Below, one piece after another: positions 30,998-39,244 of a DNA stretch of 64,000 nucleotides. The stretch lies in NCBI GenBank assembly GCA_903847605.1, contig CAINED010000012.1:91150-155149 (forward strand), read 5' to 3'. The translations under genes and the position numbers were made by a program. Under the pieces are notes generated by a model that made no database searches, had not been told where the DNA came from, and saw only the letters and a program-made list of their open reading frames with translations. The first letter of the stretch is position 1, and the number at the start of each line of letters is the position of its first letter. Origin of the DNA: an uncultured Hyphomicrobiales bacterium. GTDB lineage: Bacteria > Pseudomonadota > Alphaproteobacteria > Rhizobiales > Beijerinckiaceae.

Positions 30998-31840
30998 ATG
31001 CGCTTTCAAGGCACTGAAAATTACATCGCAACCGACGATCTCAAGGTGGCCGTGAATGCGGCCATCGTTCTTGAGCGCCCACTGCTGGTGAAGGGCGAGC
31101 CCGGCACCGGAAAGACGGTTCTGGCCGAGGAGGTCGCCCGGGCTATCGGCGCGCCGCTGATCACCTGGCATATCAAGTCGACAACCAAGGCGCAGCAGGG
31201 CCTTTACGAATACGACGCCGTCTCGCGCCTCCGCGATTCACAGCTCGGCGACCCCCGCGTGTCCGACATTCACAATTACATCAAGCGCGGCAAGCTGTGG
31301 GACGCTTTCGCTCATAGCCAGCGGCCGGTTCTGCTCATCGACGAAATCGACAAGGCGGATATCGAATTTCCGAACGACCTGTTGCTCGAACTCGATCGCA
31401 TGGAGTTCTTCGTTTACGAAACCAGTGAGACGATACGGGCAGCGCAGCGCCCGGTCGTCGTCATCACGTCGAACAACGAGAAGGAATTGCCGGACGCTTT
31501 CCTGCGCCGCTGTTTCTTTCACTACATCAAATTTCCCGATCACGAGACGATGGAACGGATCGTCGACGTGCATTTCCCCGGCATCAAGAAACGCCTGATC
31601 GAGGAAGCGCTGCGCATCTTCTTCGAAGTACGCGATGTGCCCGGCCTCAAGAAGAAGCCCTCGACATCGGAATTGCTCGACTGGCTGAAACTGCTTCTGA
31701 ACGAGGATATCAGTGTCGAGACCCTGCGCGAACGCGACCCCAAGAAGATTATTCCGCCCATGCATGGCGCGCTGCTGAAGAACGAGCAGGACGTACATCT
31801 GTTCGAACGCCTGGCGTTTTTAACACGGCGCGAACGCTGA
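30998..31840 (+). CDS. MoxR-family AAA+ ATPase
   Basis: The 280-residue protein has Walker A LLVKGEPGTGKT, Walker B PVLLIDEIDKAD, sensor 1 VVITSNNEKELPDAFLRRC, and a C-terminal lid. It is of the short MoxR type, a hexameric ATPase that works with VWA proteins to fit metals or activate enzymes. The VWA partner is most likely the CoxE-like protein at 25021-26196, which lies on the other strand and is not adjacent. The ATG at 30998 follows CGGAAGAG. Confidence 0.93.
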   Translation: MRFQGTENYIATDDLKVAVNAAIVLERPLLVKGEPGTGKTVLAEEVARAIGAPLITWHIKSTTKAQQGLYEYDAVSRLRDSQLGDPRVSDIHNYIKRGKLWDAFAHSQRPVLLIDEIDKADIEFPNDLLLELDRMEFFVYETSETIRAAQRPVVVITSNNEKELPDAFLRRCFFHYIKFPDHETMERIVDVHFPGIKKRLIEEALRIFFEVRDVPGLKKKPSTSELLDWLKLLLNEDISVETLRERDPKKIIPPMHGALLKNEQDVHLFERLAFLTRRER

Positions 31841-31923
31841 GATTGGCGCGTGCGGGAACGCACGGAAATCAAGTCCGCGATCGGCGACACAGGCAGCACG
31901 AAACCATCACGGAGTGCTGTCTT

Positions 31924-32169
31924 ATGTTGTGGGCAATCTGGATCGTGACGGGCGCGGCCATCGGCGCGCTGTCCGGGGAAATCATGAAAGGCGGAACCGT
32001 CGACCGGGTTGGCCGCCTGATCATCTGCACTCTGGGCGCCATTGTCGTCGGCTGGCTGCTGGCCTTCGTCCAGTTCATGCCGGGCGGACTGTATATCGGC
32101 GCCGTAGCGGGCGCTGCTATCGGAGCGGTGCTCGCGCTCGTCGGCCGCTTCATCTACGACGTGATGTGA
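31924..32169 (+). CDS. GlsB/YeaQ/YmgE-like small membrane protein
   Basis: The 81-residue protein from ATG 31924 has three hydrophobic helices: AIWIVTGAAIGALSGEIMKGG, LIICTLGAIVVGWLLAFVQF and YIGAVAGAAIGAVLALVGRFI. Glycine spacing and length fit the transglycosylase-associated (GlsB/YeaQ/YmgE) family, which is linked to envelope stress and has no known enzyme activity. It follows the MoxR gene by 83 bp. Confidence 0.7.
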   Translation: MLWAIWIVTGAAIGALSGEIMKGGTVDRVGRLIICTLGAIVVGWLLAFVQFMPGGLYIGAVAGAAIGAVLALVGRFIYDVM

Positions 32170-32259
32170 GCGCTTAGTCCGCACGGGCGACCGAGACGCC
32201 GAAACGCGATGCGTGTTTCAAAGGCCAGACGCAAGATGGATTAAATTTCCGCGATAAAC

Positions 32260-33267
32260 TTACTGCGATTCCATCAGAACTTTGGCCCTGGCGATGATAT
32301 CCTGCGGCGCTTCGACGGTATCGCGCACGATCCGTGCGATTTCTTCGGCGCTGATGGGATCGATATCGGTCTGGATCTTTTTCATGTCTTCGAGACACGC
32401 GGGATCGCGCAACGCGGCGTGAAACGCATTGCGGAGAATCGCCACTCGCTCTTCCGGCACGCCGGGCGGCGCGAGATAGGGCCGGCCCAGGGCTATCGGC
32501 GAAGAAATCAGTTGCAGGACGCGGCGATCCTCTTCGTTGGTCGCCATATCCGTCAGCAGGGGAATGTTCTCTAGACCCTTCTCGCGCTTGCCGCCGATTT
32601 GCGCGACGATATTCACTTTCTTCTGCGGAACCCATTCCGGATGATCGGCCATGAGCGCCGAATAGGAGCCGGTGCGCGCCAGCACTTCGCCGCGCTCCAT
32701 GGCGACATCGATCTGCATGGTCGATTGATAGCCCAGAATAATCTTGAACTTCGTGCCGAGCAGCTTGTTCATCACCATGGGATAGATGACGATGCTTGAT
32801 CCTGCGCCCGTCCCGCCGAGCGTGATCTCCTTCTGCCTGAGATCGTCGAGCGTCTTCACGCCCGCCGTATGCCAGACATAGGCCACGGAATTATAGGTGC
32901 CTGTCGAGCCGAGCCAGTGAAATTTATTCGCGTCGTAGCGCACGCCCTTGCCGTCGAGAACCTGGTGCAGGGGAATGGAATTGTTGATGGTCGCAATATG
33001 CGTGCCGTCCTTCGGCGCGACATTATACATGAAGTTGGTCGCAAGCACGTTGCCGCCGCCGGGCATGCTCTTGACGACCATGGAGGGCGCGCCGGGAATA
33101 TATTTCGGCATATGCCGCGTCAACACCTGCGCGATGTTGAAATAGCTGCCGCCATTCCCGGTAGAGTTGATGATCGTGATCGTCTTGTCCTTGAAGAAAT
33201 CGTCCGCCCGCGCGGCCGAAGACGCACAGGCAAGGATGATCGCAAGCGTTCGCGCAATGGGCGTCAT
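32260..33267 (-). CDS. Bug/TctC-type substrate-binding protein
   Basis: The protein has 335 residues from ATG 33267, with GGAG 8 bases upstream. It has a signal peptide ending SSAARA. The mature part begins DDFFKDKTITIINSTGNGGSYF, then VVKSMPGGGNVLATNFMYN and ITLGGTGAGSSIVIYPMVM. It resembles the divergent Bug-type protein at 9520. It lies 19 bp downstream of the ThDP enzyme in a three-gene minus-strand operon with a Rieske oxygenase, which suggests that the bound ligand is the compound these enzymes process. Confidence 0.88.
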   Translation of the reverse strand: MTPIARTLAIILACASSAARADDFFKDKTITIINSTGNGGSYFNIAQVLTRHMPKYIPGAPSMVVKSMPGGGNVLATNFMYNVAPKDGTHIATINNSIPLHQVLDGKGVRYDANKFHWLGSTGTYNSVAYVWHTAGVKTLDDLRQKEITLGGTGAGSSIVIYPMVMNKLLGTKFKIILGYQSTMQIDVAMERGEVLARTGSYSALMADHPEWVPQKKVNIVAQIGGKREKGLENIPLLTDMATNEEDRRVLQLISSPIALGRPYLAPPGVPEERVAILRNAFHAALRDPACLEDMKKIQTDIDPISAEEIARIVRDTVEAPQDIIARAKVLMESQ

Positions 33268-33286
33268 GCACACGCTCCGTTTGTGG

Positions 33287-34915
33287 TCAGGTGAAATCGT
33301 AGCCTTCCTTCACGACGAATTCGAGCAGGAACGGCTTGCCTTTCTCCGTCGTATCGACGGCCTCCTTGATGCCGCCGACGATGTCGTCGGGTTTGGTGAC
33401 GCGACGCGAGGGCACGTTCAGCGCCTCGGCAAGTTTCGCATAATTGCCGCCGACATCGAGCGCGTCGTATTTCTCGATCGACTTTTCGAGCACGTGGCGT
33501 TCGGCAGCCATCACGCCGTTGTTGAAGACAACGGTGAGGATCGGAATTTTGTAACGGGCCGCAGTCTCGATATCCATGCCGGTCATGCCGATGGCGGCGT
33601 CGCCCATGAGATTGATGCAGAGCTTGTCCGGCGCGGCGAGCTTGGCGCCCATGTTGATGCCGAGCCCATAGCCGAGCTGGGTGGATTTGCCCCAGCCCAT
33701 GTATGAGCCGCCGGTTTCCGTTTGCCAGAACGGCAGGATCTGCTTGCGCGGACTGCCGGAGTCGTGCGTCATGATCGTATTCTTGACATCGACGGTGCGC
33801 ATGAAATCGCGAATGACGCGGTACTGGTTGAGCGGCGTCTCGCCGGAATCGAGATGTTTCGACCAGTCTTCGAGCCAGCTCTTCTTGATGCGCGCGATGT
33901 CTTCCCTGAGCGCGTTATGCGCGGTTGCGCTGCGCGACGGGCGCTGCCGGTTGATCTCTGCGATCAGCGCTTCGATGACCAGAGCCGCATCGCCGACAAC
34001 GGCGAGATTGCAGGCGATGTCCTTGTTGATGTCGCTCGCCTCGTTCGTCGAGTGGATCAGACGCTTGCCGACGGGCAATGCGGGACCGAAGGATGTCGAG
34101 GTCATGCTGGAGCCGATCGAGAAGACGAGATCGGTATTCTTCATGTAATCGCTGTACATGCGCGGCTGGTTGCGCGTCGAGGCGCCAAGCGACAGCGGAT
34201 GCGCGTCGGGCAAAGCGCTCTTGCCGGGATTGGTGCAAGCGACGGGCGCGGGAATGAGTTCCGCCAGCGCGGCAAGCTGATCGTGCGCTTTCGCGTAGTG
34301 GATCCCCTGCCCCGCCCAGATAACGGGTGATTTCGCGGCGAGAAGCTGCCGCGCTGCTTCCTTGATCGCATCGGGATCGGGCGCGACGCGAATGAAGGGC
34401 ACGAGCGAGTAATTGAGATCGCCCTCGAACTCGGCCTCGAAGACTTCGTTGGGAATTTCAAGCAGCACCGGGCCGGGCTTGCCGCTGCGCATGGCATGAT
34501 AGGCGCGGCGCATGAGATCCGGCAATTCCTGCACGTCATGCGCCATGGCGGACCACTTGGTCACCGGGCGAAAGACTTCCGCTGCGCGAAAGGTCGGCCG
34601 GTTATATTGCCGTTTCATCGGCAGGCCCGCGGGGATCACGAGCAGCGGCACGTTTTCAGTATAGGCCTGCGCAACGCCGGGAAATGCATTCTCGATGCCG
34701 GGCCCCTGTTGCGCGGCAAAAACGCCATTCTGCCTGCCGCGTCTGATACGCGAAAAGCCGTCGGCAATGCCGACGCCGACGCGCTCCTGACGGCAGAGTA
34801 TGGGCTTGATGTCGATGGCGGCGCAGGCGTCGATCAGGGGATTGCGCGGGTAGCAGGAGAGAAACTCCGTTCCCTCCCGTTTGAGAATTTCGGCAACGAG
34901 CTCGGCGCCATTCAT
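33287..34915 (-). CDS. Thiamine-diphosphate-dependent enzyme (acetolactate synthase/decarboxylase-like)
   Basis: The 542-residue protein has the three-domain layout of ThDP enzymes. The N-terminal Pyr domain has the catalytic-type glutamate E44 in CRQERVG, and AAQQGPGIENAFPGVAQAY. The C-terminal PP domain has the cofactor motif GDAAIGMTGMDIETAARYKI ending FNN. Candidates are a 2-oxoacid decarboxylase (benzoylformate-type), a lyase or a carboligase. The operon with a Rieske oxygenase and a Bug binding protein points to breakdown of an aromatic or carboxylic compound. The Shine-Dalgarno is weak. Confidence 0.88.
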   Translation of the reverse strand: MNGAELVAEILKREGTEFLSCYPRNPLIDACAAIDIKPILCRQERVGVGIADGFSRIRRGRQNGVFAAQQGPGIENAFPGVAQAYTENVPLLVIPAGLPMKRQYNRPTFRAAEVFRPVTKWSAMAHDVQELPDLMRRAYHAMRSGKPGPVLLEIPNEVFEAEFEGDLNYSLVPFIRVAPDPDAIKEAARQLLAAKSPVIWAGQGIHYAKAHDQLAALAELIPAPVACTNPGKSALPDAHPLSLGASTRNQPRMYSDYMKNTDLVFSIGSSMTSTSFGPALPVGKRLIHSTNEASDINKDIACNLAVVGDAALVIEALIAEINRQRPSRSATAHNALREDIARIKKSWLEDWSKHLDSGETPLNQYRVIRDFMRTVDVKNTIMTHDSGSPRKQILPFWQTETGGSYMGWGKSTQLGYGLGINMGAKLAAPDKLCINLMGDAAIGMTGMDIETAARYKIPILTVVFNNGVMAAERHVLEKSIEKYDALDVGGNYAKLAEALNVPSRRVTKPDDIVGGIKEAVDTTEKGKPFLLEFVVKEGYDFT

Positions 34916-34957
34916 GATGTTATGTCCGTTCTTGGTTTTCGTTGTGTGGATCAGCGA

Positions 34958-36208
34958 TCATTCCGCGGCCAGCCTGTCGAGACGCACGCGGCTTTCGACG
35001 GTTTCGGCAAAGGGAATTTCCTTTTTCTGCACGTAGCGCGCGGAGCGCACGCGATAGCCTTTCGGGTCCATGCCGCGCAGCGGCTTGCCTTCCTTGTGCT
35101 CGCGCAGGGATTGCAGAAGAAGCCTGCGGATTTTCACGATGGCGGCGTCGCAGGGAAGCAGATTTTCCTTCGTGCGGTCGGCGATAGCGCCCATGCTTTC
35201 CTGCATGGCGCAGTCCTGAACGCCAAGCCCTGTGACGCCCGTAAACGAGCGCCCGCTGCGTTGTAGCGCCCGATCGATCAGATAGTCGTTGGCGCGATTG
35301 GCTTTCGCATAATCGCTGCCGGGAAGATTTTCAGTGTGAATGCCGCGCCACGCGAATTCGCGCTCCATCGCATCCGGCGTCAGCGGCTTCTCGTGATCGA
35401 AATTGATGCTGTAGAGCATCGTGTTCTCGTCATCGATCGGCGCCCACACGTGCGCGCCCTTCGGTACGGACGGAATGATCTTGTGGAAGGGCAGCAGCAT
35501 GATGTCCGCATGCCAGGAAATCGTACCGTCCCCGAGATCGCGTCCCCCCGCGCACACGAATCCGAAATCGAGCGGTTCGACTTCGTAGAAGGACGGAACG
35601 ATACGCCGATCGTGATCGGTGCGTCCCTTGCGTAGATCGACCTGTCCGCTGTGCAGGAACGAGAGATGGCTGGCGTCGAAACCGCCGTCGAGCCCCTGCA
35701 GCCAGTTGCATTCCTGCACATGCCGCGTCACATACCGATGCGCGGCAGGCACCATCGTCCATTCGAGTTCGGGAAATTCCGGCATATGCTCGCGCGGCCC
35801 CAAATAGGCCCAGACGAGATCGCCGCGTTCGACCAGCGGATAGGATTTGACCTTCAGCCGGTCCAGCACGTTGCTGTTGCCGGGCACGCAGGGCGCATCG
35901 GTACACTTGCCTTCAACGTCGAATTTCAGCCCGTGATAGACGCAGCGCAGCCCGCCCTCTTCGTTGCGTCCGTAGAAGAGCGAGGCAAGCCGGTGCGGAC
36001 AATTCTCTTCCAAGAGCCCGAGCCGCCCTTGCGTGTCGCGGAAGAGGACAAGGTTTTCGCAGAGAATGCGCACGCGAACCGGGTCGCAATCCGCCTCCGC
36101 CACCTTCTCACTGAAGGCGACGGGGATCCAGTAACGGCGCATGAACTCGCCCATCGCGGTGCCCGGTCCGACGCGGGTGAGCAGCTCGTTGTCTTCGCGC
36201 GATAGCAT
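34958..36208 (-). CDS. Rieske aromatic-ring oxygenase, large subunit
   Basis: From ATG 36208, preceded by GGAGG, the protein has 416 residues. The Rieske [2Fe-2S] motif is C70-P-H72 and C89-V-Y-H92. The mononuclear iron site appears as GGFDASHLSFLH. The family includes phthalate 4,5-dioxygenase and vanillate demethylase oxygenase subunits. No reductase or ferredoxin partner is in the operon, so electrons must come from elsewhere. It is the first gene of the operon with the ThDP enzyme and Bug protein, with a gap of 42 bp. A longer in-frame reading to 36445 has no such ribosome site. Confidence 0.92.
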   Translation of the reverse strand: MLSREDNELLTRVGPGTAMGEFMRRYWIPVAFSEKVAEADCDPVRVRILCENLVLFRDTQGRLGLLEENCPHRLASLFYGRNEEGGLRCVYHGLKFDVEGKCTDAPCVPGNSNVLDRLKVKSYPLVERGDLVWAYLGPREHMPEFPELEWTMVPAAHRYVTRHVQECNWLQGLDGGFDASHLSFLHSGQVDLRKGRTDHDRRIVPSFYEVEPLDFGFVCAGGRDLGDGTISWHADIMLLPFHKIIPSVPKGAHVWAPIDDENTMLYSINFDHEKPLTPDAMEREFAWRGIHTENLPGSDYAKANRANDYLIDRALQRSGRSFTGVTGLGVQDCAMQESMGAIADRTKENLLPCDAAIVKIRRLLLQSLREHKEGKPLRGMDPKGYRVRSARYVQKKEIPFAETVESRVRLDRLAAE

Positions 36209-36429
36209 TCGTTGCCTCCAGATCGCCGGGACCCGACCCGCGAACACCCGACAGGGCAGTTCGTTCCTCGCGCCGCGTTCCCTTCCCGTTCTGAAAATTG
36301 TTCTTTGCTCGAATTTGCAAGCTTGGCAAGATAGGCTGTTCGCCGCCAATTCGCGGCTCAATTGTGGCCCAGCCTCTTCAGGCTGTTTGACGTCATGCAG
36401 TCTGCGGGCGCCATTCAAGGGAGATTTCG

Positions 36430-37533
36430 ATGGTTTCGCTTGCAAGTTTCAATGCTAACAACCTCTTTCTTCGCTACAAGTTTCAATCTTCCTATCCCGG
36501 CGATCAGTCGAAAAAGTCGGCCGACGAGGCTTCCGAAGCGCTTGGCCTGGGCTTTCTCCCAGGATTGAAGTTTCGAAATTTTCCCCGGCAGAATTTCATT
36601 ATTTGGGATGCCTACCGGCGAAAAATGACCGGCACAGTGCTAAAGGCCGGCGATAAAAAGTTGCCCGACATCCTCTGCTTGCAGGAGGTCGAAAGCATGG
36701 CGGCAATCCGATTGTTCAATTCGGAAATTCTCGGCAATCACTACACCAACTTCATGTTGATCGACGGCCTGGACGACCGACTTATCGACGTTGCGATTAT
36801 GTCCACCTTGCCGATCAAAGATGTTCGTAGCCATGTCGACGACAAGAAAGACGGCAAGGCAATCTTCAGCCGAGATTGCCTTGAGGCGACTATAGAGCTG
36901 CCAGATGGCAAGGACTTGACCGTTTTTATCAACCATCTGAAATCCAAGCTGGCCATGCCTTCGGGCGGCAAAAGCAAGAAGCAGGTCGAAAAGGAGGCGC
37001 ATGAGAAACGCAGGCTCCAGGCCGAAACCGTTCGTAAAATCGTTCGCGACCGATTTCGAGGCGAACTGGATACCGCGCTCTATTGCGTACTCGGCGACTT
37101 CAACGATACGCCCACAAGCCCATCCTTGGCGCCGCTGACCCTGAACGCGTCCTTTCTTCACTCCGTCGTCGATGAATTTTTCGATCCGCAGGACCGATAC
37201 ACTTATTACTGGCGCTCGAAAAATCGGGTCTCGCAAATCGACTATATTCTGGCGTCCAAGGCGCTGCTGCAACGCATAAAGACGCAGGCCAACAAGGGCG
37301 CACGTCCGGTCATTCCCCGGGAAGGCCTTAGCTTCAAACCGAGCGCGAAGACAGGCGACGCCCTTCCGCCCAAATTCACATTCTTCGAACCGGATGAGAC
37401 ATTCACGAAAGACGCAAAAGGAAAGGCCCCCGAGCCCGTTACGATTGATTTCAATTTCGCACGATTGCCCGGAATCGAAGATGATCCCACCAATCCCGTT
37501 TCCGATCACGCGCCCGTCAAAGTCTGGCTATAG
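36430..37533 (+). CDS. Endonuclease/exonuclease/phosphatase (EEP) family protein
   Basis: The 367-residue protein starts MVSLASFNANNLF. EEP catalytic motifs follow in order: ASFNANNL (Asn), DILCLQEVES (metal-binding Glu), FINHLKSK, LGDFNDTP (Asp-x-Asn) and PVSDHAPVKV (Asp-His). These metal enzymes cleave phosphodiesters in DNA, RNA or lipids; no signal peptide is present, so it is probably cytoplasmic. By eye it is less GC-rich than the genes around it, which hints at transfer. Its start lies 222 bp from the divergent Rieske gene. Confidence 0.88.
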   Translation: MVSLASFNANNLFLRYKFQSSYPGDQSKKSADEASEALGLGFLPGLKFRNFPRQNFIIWDAYRRKMTGTVLKAGDKKLPDILCLQEVESMAAIRLFNSEILGNHYTNFMLIDGLDDRLIDVAIMSTLPIKDVRSHVDDKKDGKAIFSRDCLEATIELPDGKDLTVFINHLKSKLAMPSGGKSKKQVEKEAHEKRRLQAETVRKIVRDRFRGELDTALYCVLGDFNDTPTSPSLAPLTLNASFLHSVVDEFFDPQDRYTYYWRSKNRVSQIDYILASKALLQRIKTQANKGARPVIPREGLSFKPSAKTGDALPPKFTFFEPDETFTKDAKGKAPEPVTIDFNFARLPGIEDDPTNPVSDHAPVKVWL

Positions 37534-37623
37534 ATCGCACAACGACTGCCTTCAAATTTGCCTCGCCCGGCGTCGCTAGAAGGTAACAATTGAACTTGTC
37601 GGCCATTCGGGTCAAATTGCGAC

Positions 37624-38169
37624 ATGCGCCGTCTTCTTCTGCTTCGCCACGCCAAGACCGAACGAACCAATCCCGGAGGCGATCACGCGCGCCGTCTGAT
37701 CGAGCGCGGTCAGCAGGATGCAACGCGCGTGGGCGCGTTCATCCAGCGCGAACTAATCGTGCCGCAGCACGTGCTCGTTTCCGACGCCGCGCGTACACGC
37801 GAAACATTCGCTCGCCTGATCCAGGGCTTCAATCAGCCGGCGCCGGCGACTTTCGATCCGACGCTCTATCTGGCGCCGCCCTATACGATTCTCGACGCCA
37901 TACGCGCCGCGCCGGAAGACTGCGAAACGCTGATGGTGATCGGCCACAATCCCGGCATCCACCAGCTCGCCTACGATCTCGGCCAGCGGGGTCCGCACAA
38001 GCTCGTGGCGGCGCTTGCGGCGAAGTTCCCGACCTGTGCTCTTGCGGCGATCGACTGCGACGGCGCGACATGGCGGGAGCTGCATTCTTCGAATTGCCGT
38101 CTCGCGCGTTATATGACCGCCAAGGCCCTGCGCGTGCATGAGCCGGCGGACATGGACGATGATTGCTGA
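37624..38169 (+). CDS. sixA: SixA-like phosphohistidine phosphatase
   Basis: The 181-residue protein has the histidine phosphatase signature LLLLRHAKTE (catalytic RHxK form found in SixA) and the second histidine in MVIGHNPGIHQLA. SixA removes phosphate from Hpt domains or from the nitrogen phosphotransferase system. The window also encodes an Hpt protein (46572) and a hybrid kinase, but a direct link is only a guess. Its end overlaps the next gene by 11 bases. Confidence 0.9.
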   Translation: MRRLLLLRHAKTERTNPGGDHARRLIERGQQDATRVGAFIQRELIVPQHVLVSDAARTRETFARLIQGFNQPAPATFDPTLYLAPPYTILDAIRAAPEDCETLMVIGHNPGIHQLAYDLGQRGPHKLVAALAAKFPTCALAAIDCDGATWRELHSSNCRLARYMTAKALRVHEPADMDDDC

Positions 38170-39160
38170 ACTGACATCGCTGGCGCTGGCCGCGGGACTG
38201 ATCACAACGTCAGGACCGCAGCTGACGCTGATCACCTATCGTCCCGCCGACCGCTCCGTTTCCAACTGGCGCTGGGAGGCCGTGCGTCATCTCGATCTCG
38301 ACGCGCCAAACTTCGCCGCCATTCTTTCTTTCAGGGAACCTGCGAAACTGCCCCGCTGCATCCGCCTCAACAATTACTGGTGCATCAAGAGTGCGCGCTG
38401 GAACGGCGAGATCGCCACCGACAACGAGGGCCATGTCGCCTTTTCCTCGGCGCAGGAAGGCGCGGCCGTCGCGGTCGCTTTGCTGCGCCGCTACTATCTC
38501 GAATTCGGACGAAAGTCGGCGTTATCCATCGTGTCGCGCTGGGCGCCCGCGCAGTGCGGCTTTGTCGCCGCTAACCCTGCCGGTTTGCGCAAGGGCGCGC
38601 CACGCGCCCGCGCCGATGCGCTCACCACGCGTGGAATCGGCAACACATTGCGCGCGCGTTATCTCGCCAACCGTGGCCGCGTTGCAGGCAAATCTCGCCG
38701 GCCCGTGGCGCGTTCGGTCGTACCCGACCGCCCCATTGCCATGATGCGCGCGCCGGCCATCGCCGTCGGCATGGGAGAACGGCCGGCAGGGTCCACCTCG
38801 ACGAGACTCGCATCGCTCGGCTCTCTTGCTGGCCTCTCCGGTGGCGATCGCGGCGGTTCCGCGATCCCGCGTATCTCCTGCGCAAGCGAGGCGCTCCGCA
38901 TTCGCAATTACGCCAGCGGCATGATTCAGGGGCTTGCCGGCTCGGTGGATGACGACCTCAAACTGTTCGAGCCCGATGGCGCGCCGACAGCAACGCTGGC
39001 CCGCGTGATGGCGAACATGGCCGCCGTCGAAATCGGGCCCTACCGGGCAGATTCGAAGCTCATCGAAAGCGTTATCGGCCAGGCGATTGCCGCAGCAGCA
39101 GCGAAGCAGGACGAGACCCGAAAGGGCGGGGAATCCGCGCCAACCGCTCCGACGCGCTAA
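38159..39160 (+). CDS. Hypothetical exported protein
   Basis: The protein has 333 residues from ATG 38159, overlapping the end of sixA. A short hydrophobic start (IAELTSLALAAGLITTSG) may be a weak signal peptide. The middle contains NNYWCIKSARWNGE and EGAAVAVALLRRYYLEF followed by IVSRWAPAQC. The RWAP segment and its setting resemble a family near phage structural protein P5/muramidase-like proteins, but this is only a resemblance. The rest is Arg/Ala/Ser-rich and low in complexity. Coupling with sixA and the ycjX pair suggests an envelope role. Confidence 0.55.
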   Translation: MIAELTSLALAAGLITTSGPQLTLITYRPADRSVSNWRWEAVRHLDLDAPNFAAILSFREPAKLPRCIRLNNYWCIKSARWNGEIATDNEGHVAFSSAQEGAAVAVALLRRYYLEFGRKSALSIVSRWAPAQCGFVAANPAGLRKGAPRARADALTTRGIGNTLRARYLANRGRVAGKSRRPVARSVVPDRPIAMMRAPAIAVGMGERPAGSTSTRLASLGSLAGLSGGDRGGSAIPRISCASEALRIRNYASGMIQGLAGSVDDDLKLFEPDGAPTATLARVMANMAAVEIGPYRADSKLIESVIGQAIAAAAAKQDETRKGGESAPTAPTR

Positions 39161-39244
39161 GCCGCGCCACAAGTCGCCTCACAGTCCAGCTTGCGCGGCC
39201 CGGACCGACACCCGATATGTAAGGCCACGCCGGAAGCCCTCATC

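Noticed and set aside
34958..36445. Rieske protein extended to 495 residues
   Set aside because: The extra 79 residues resemble no family sequence and lack a ribosome site; ATG 36208 follows GGAGG.
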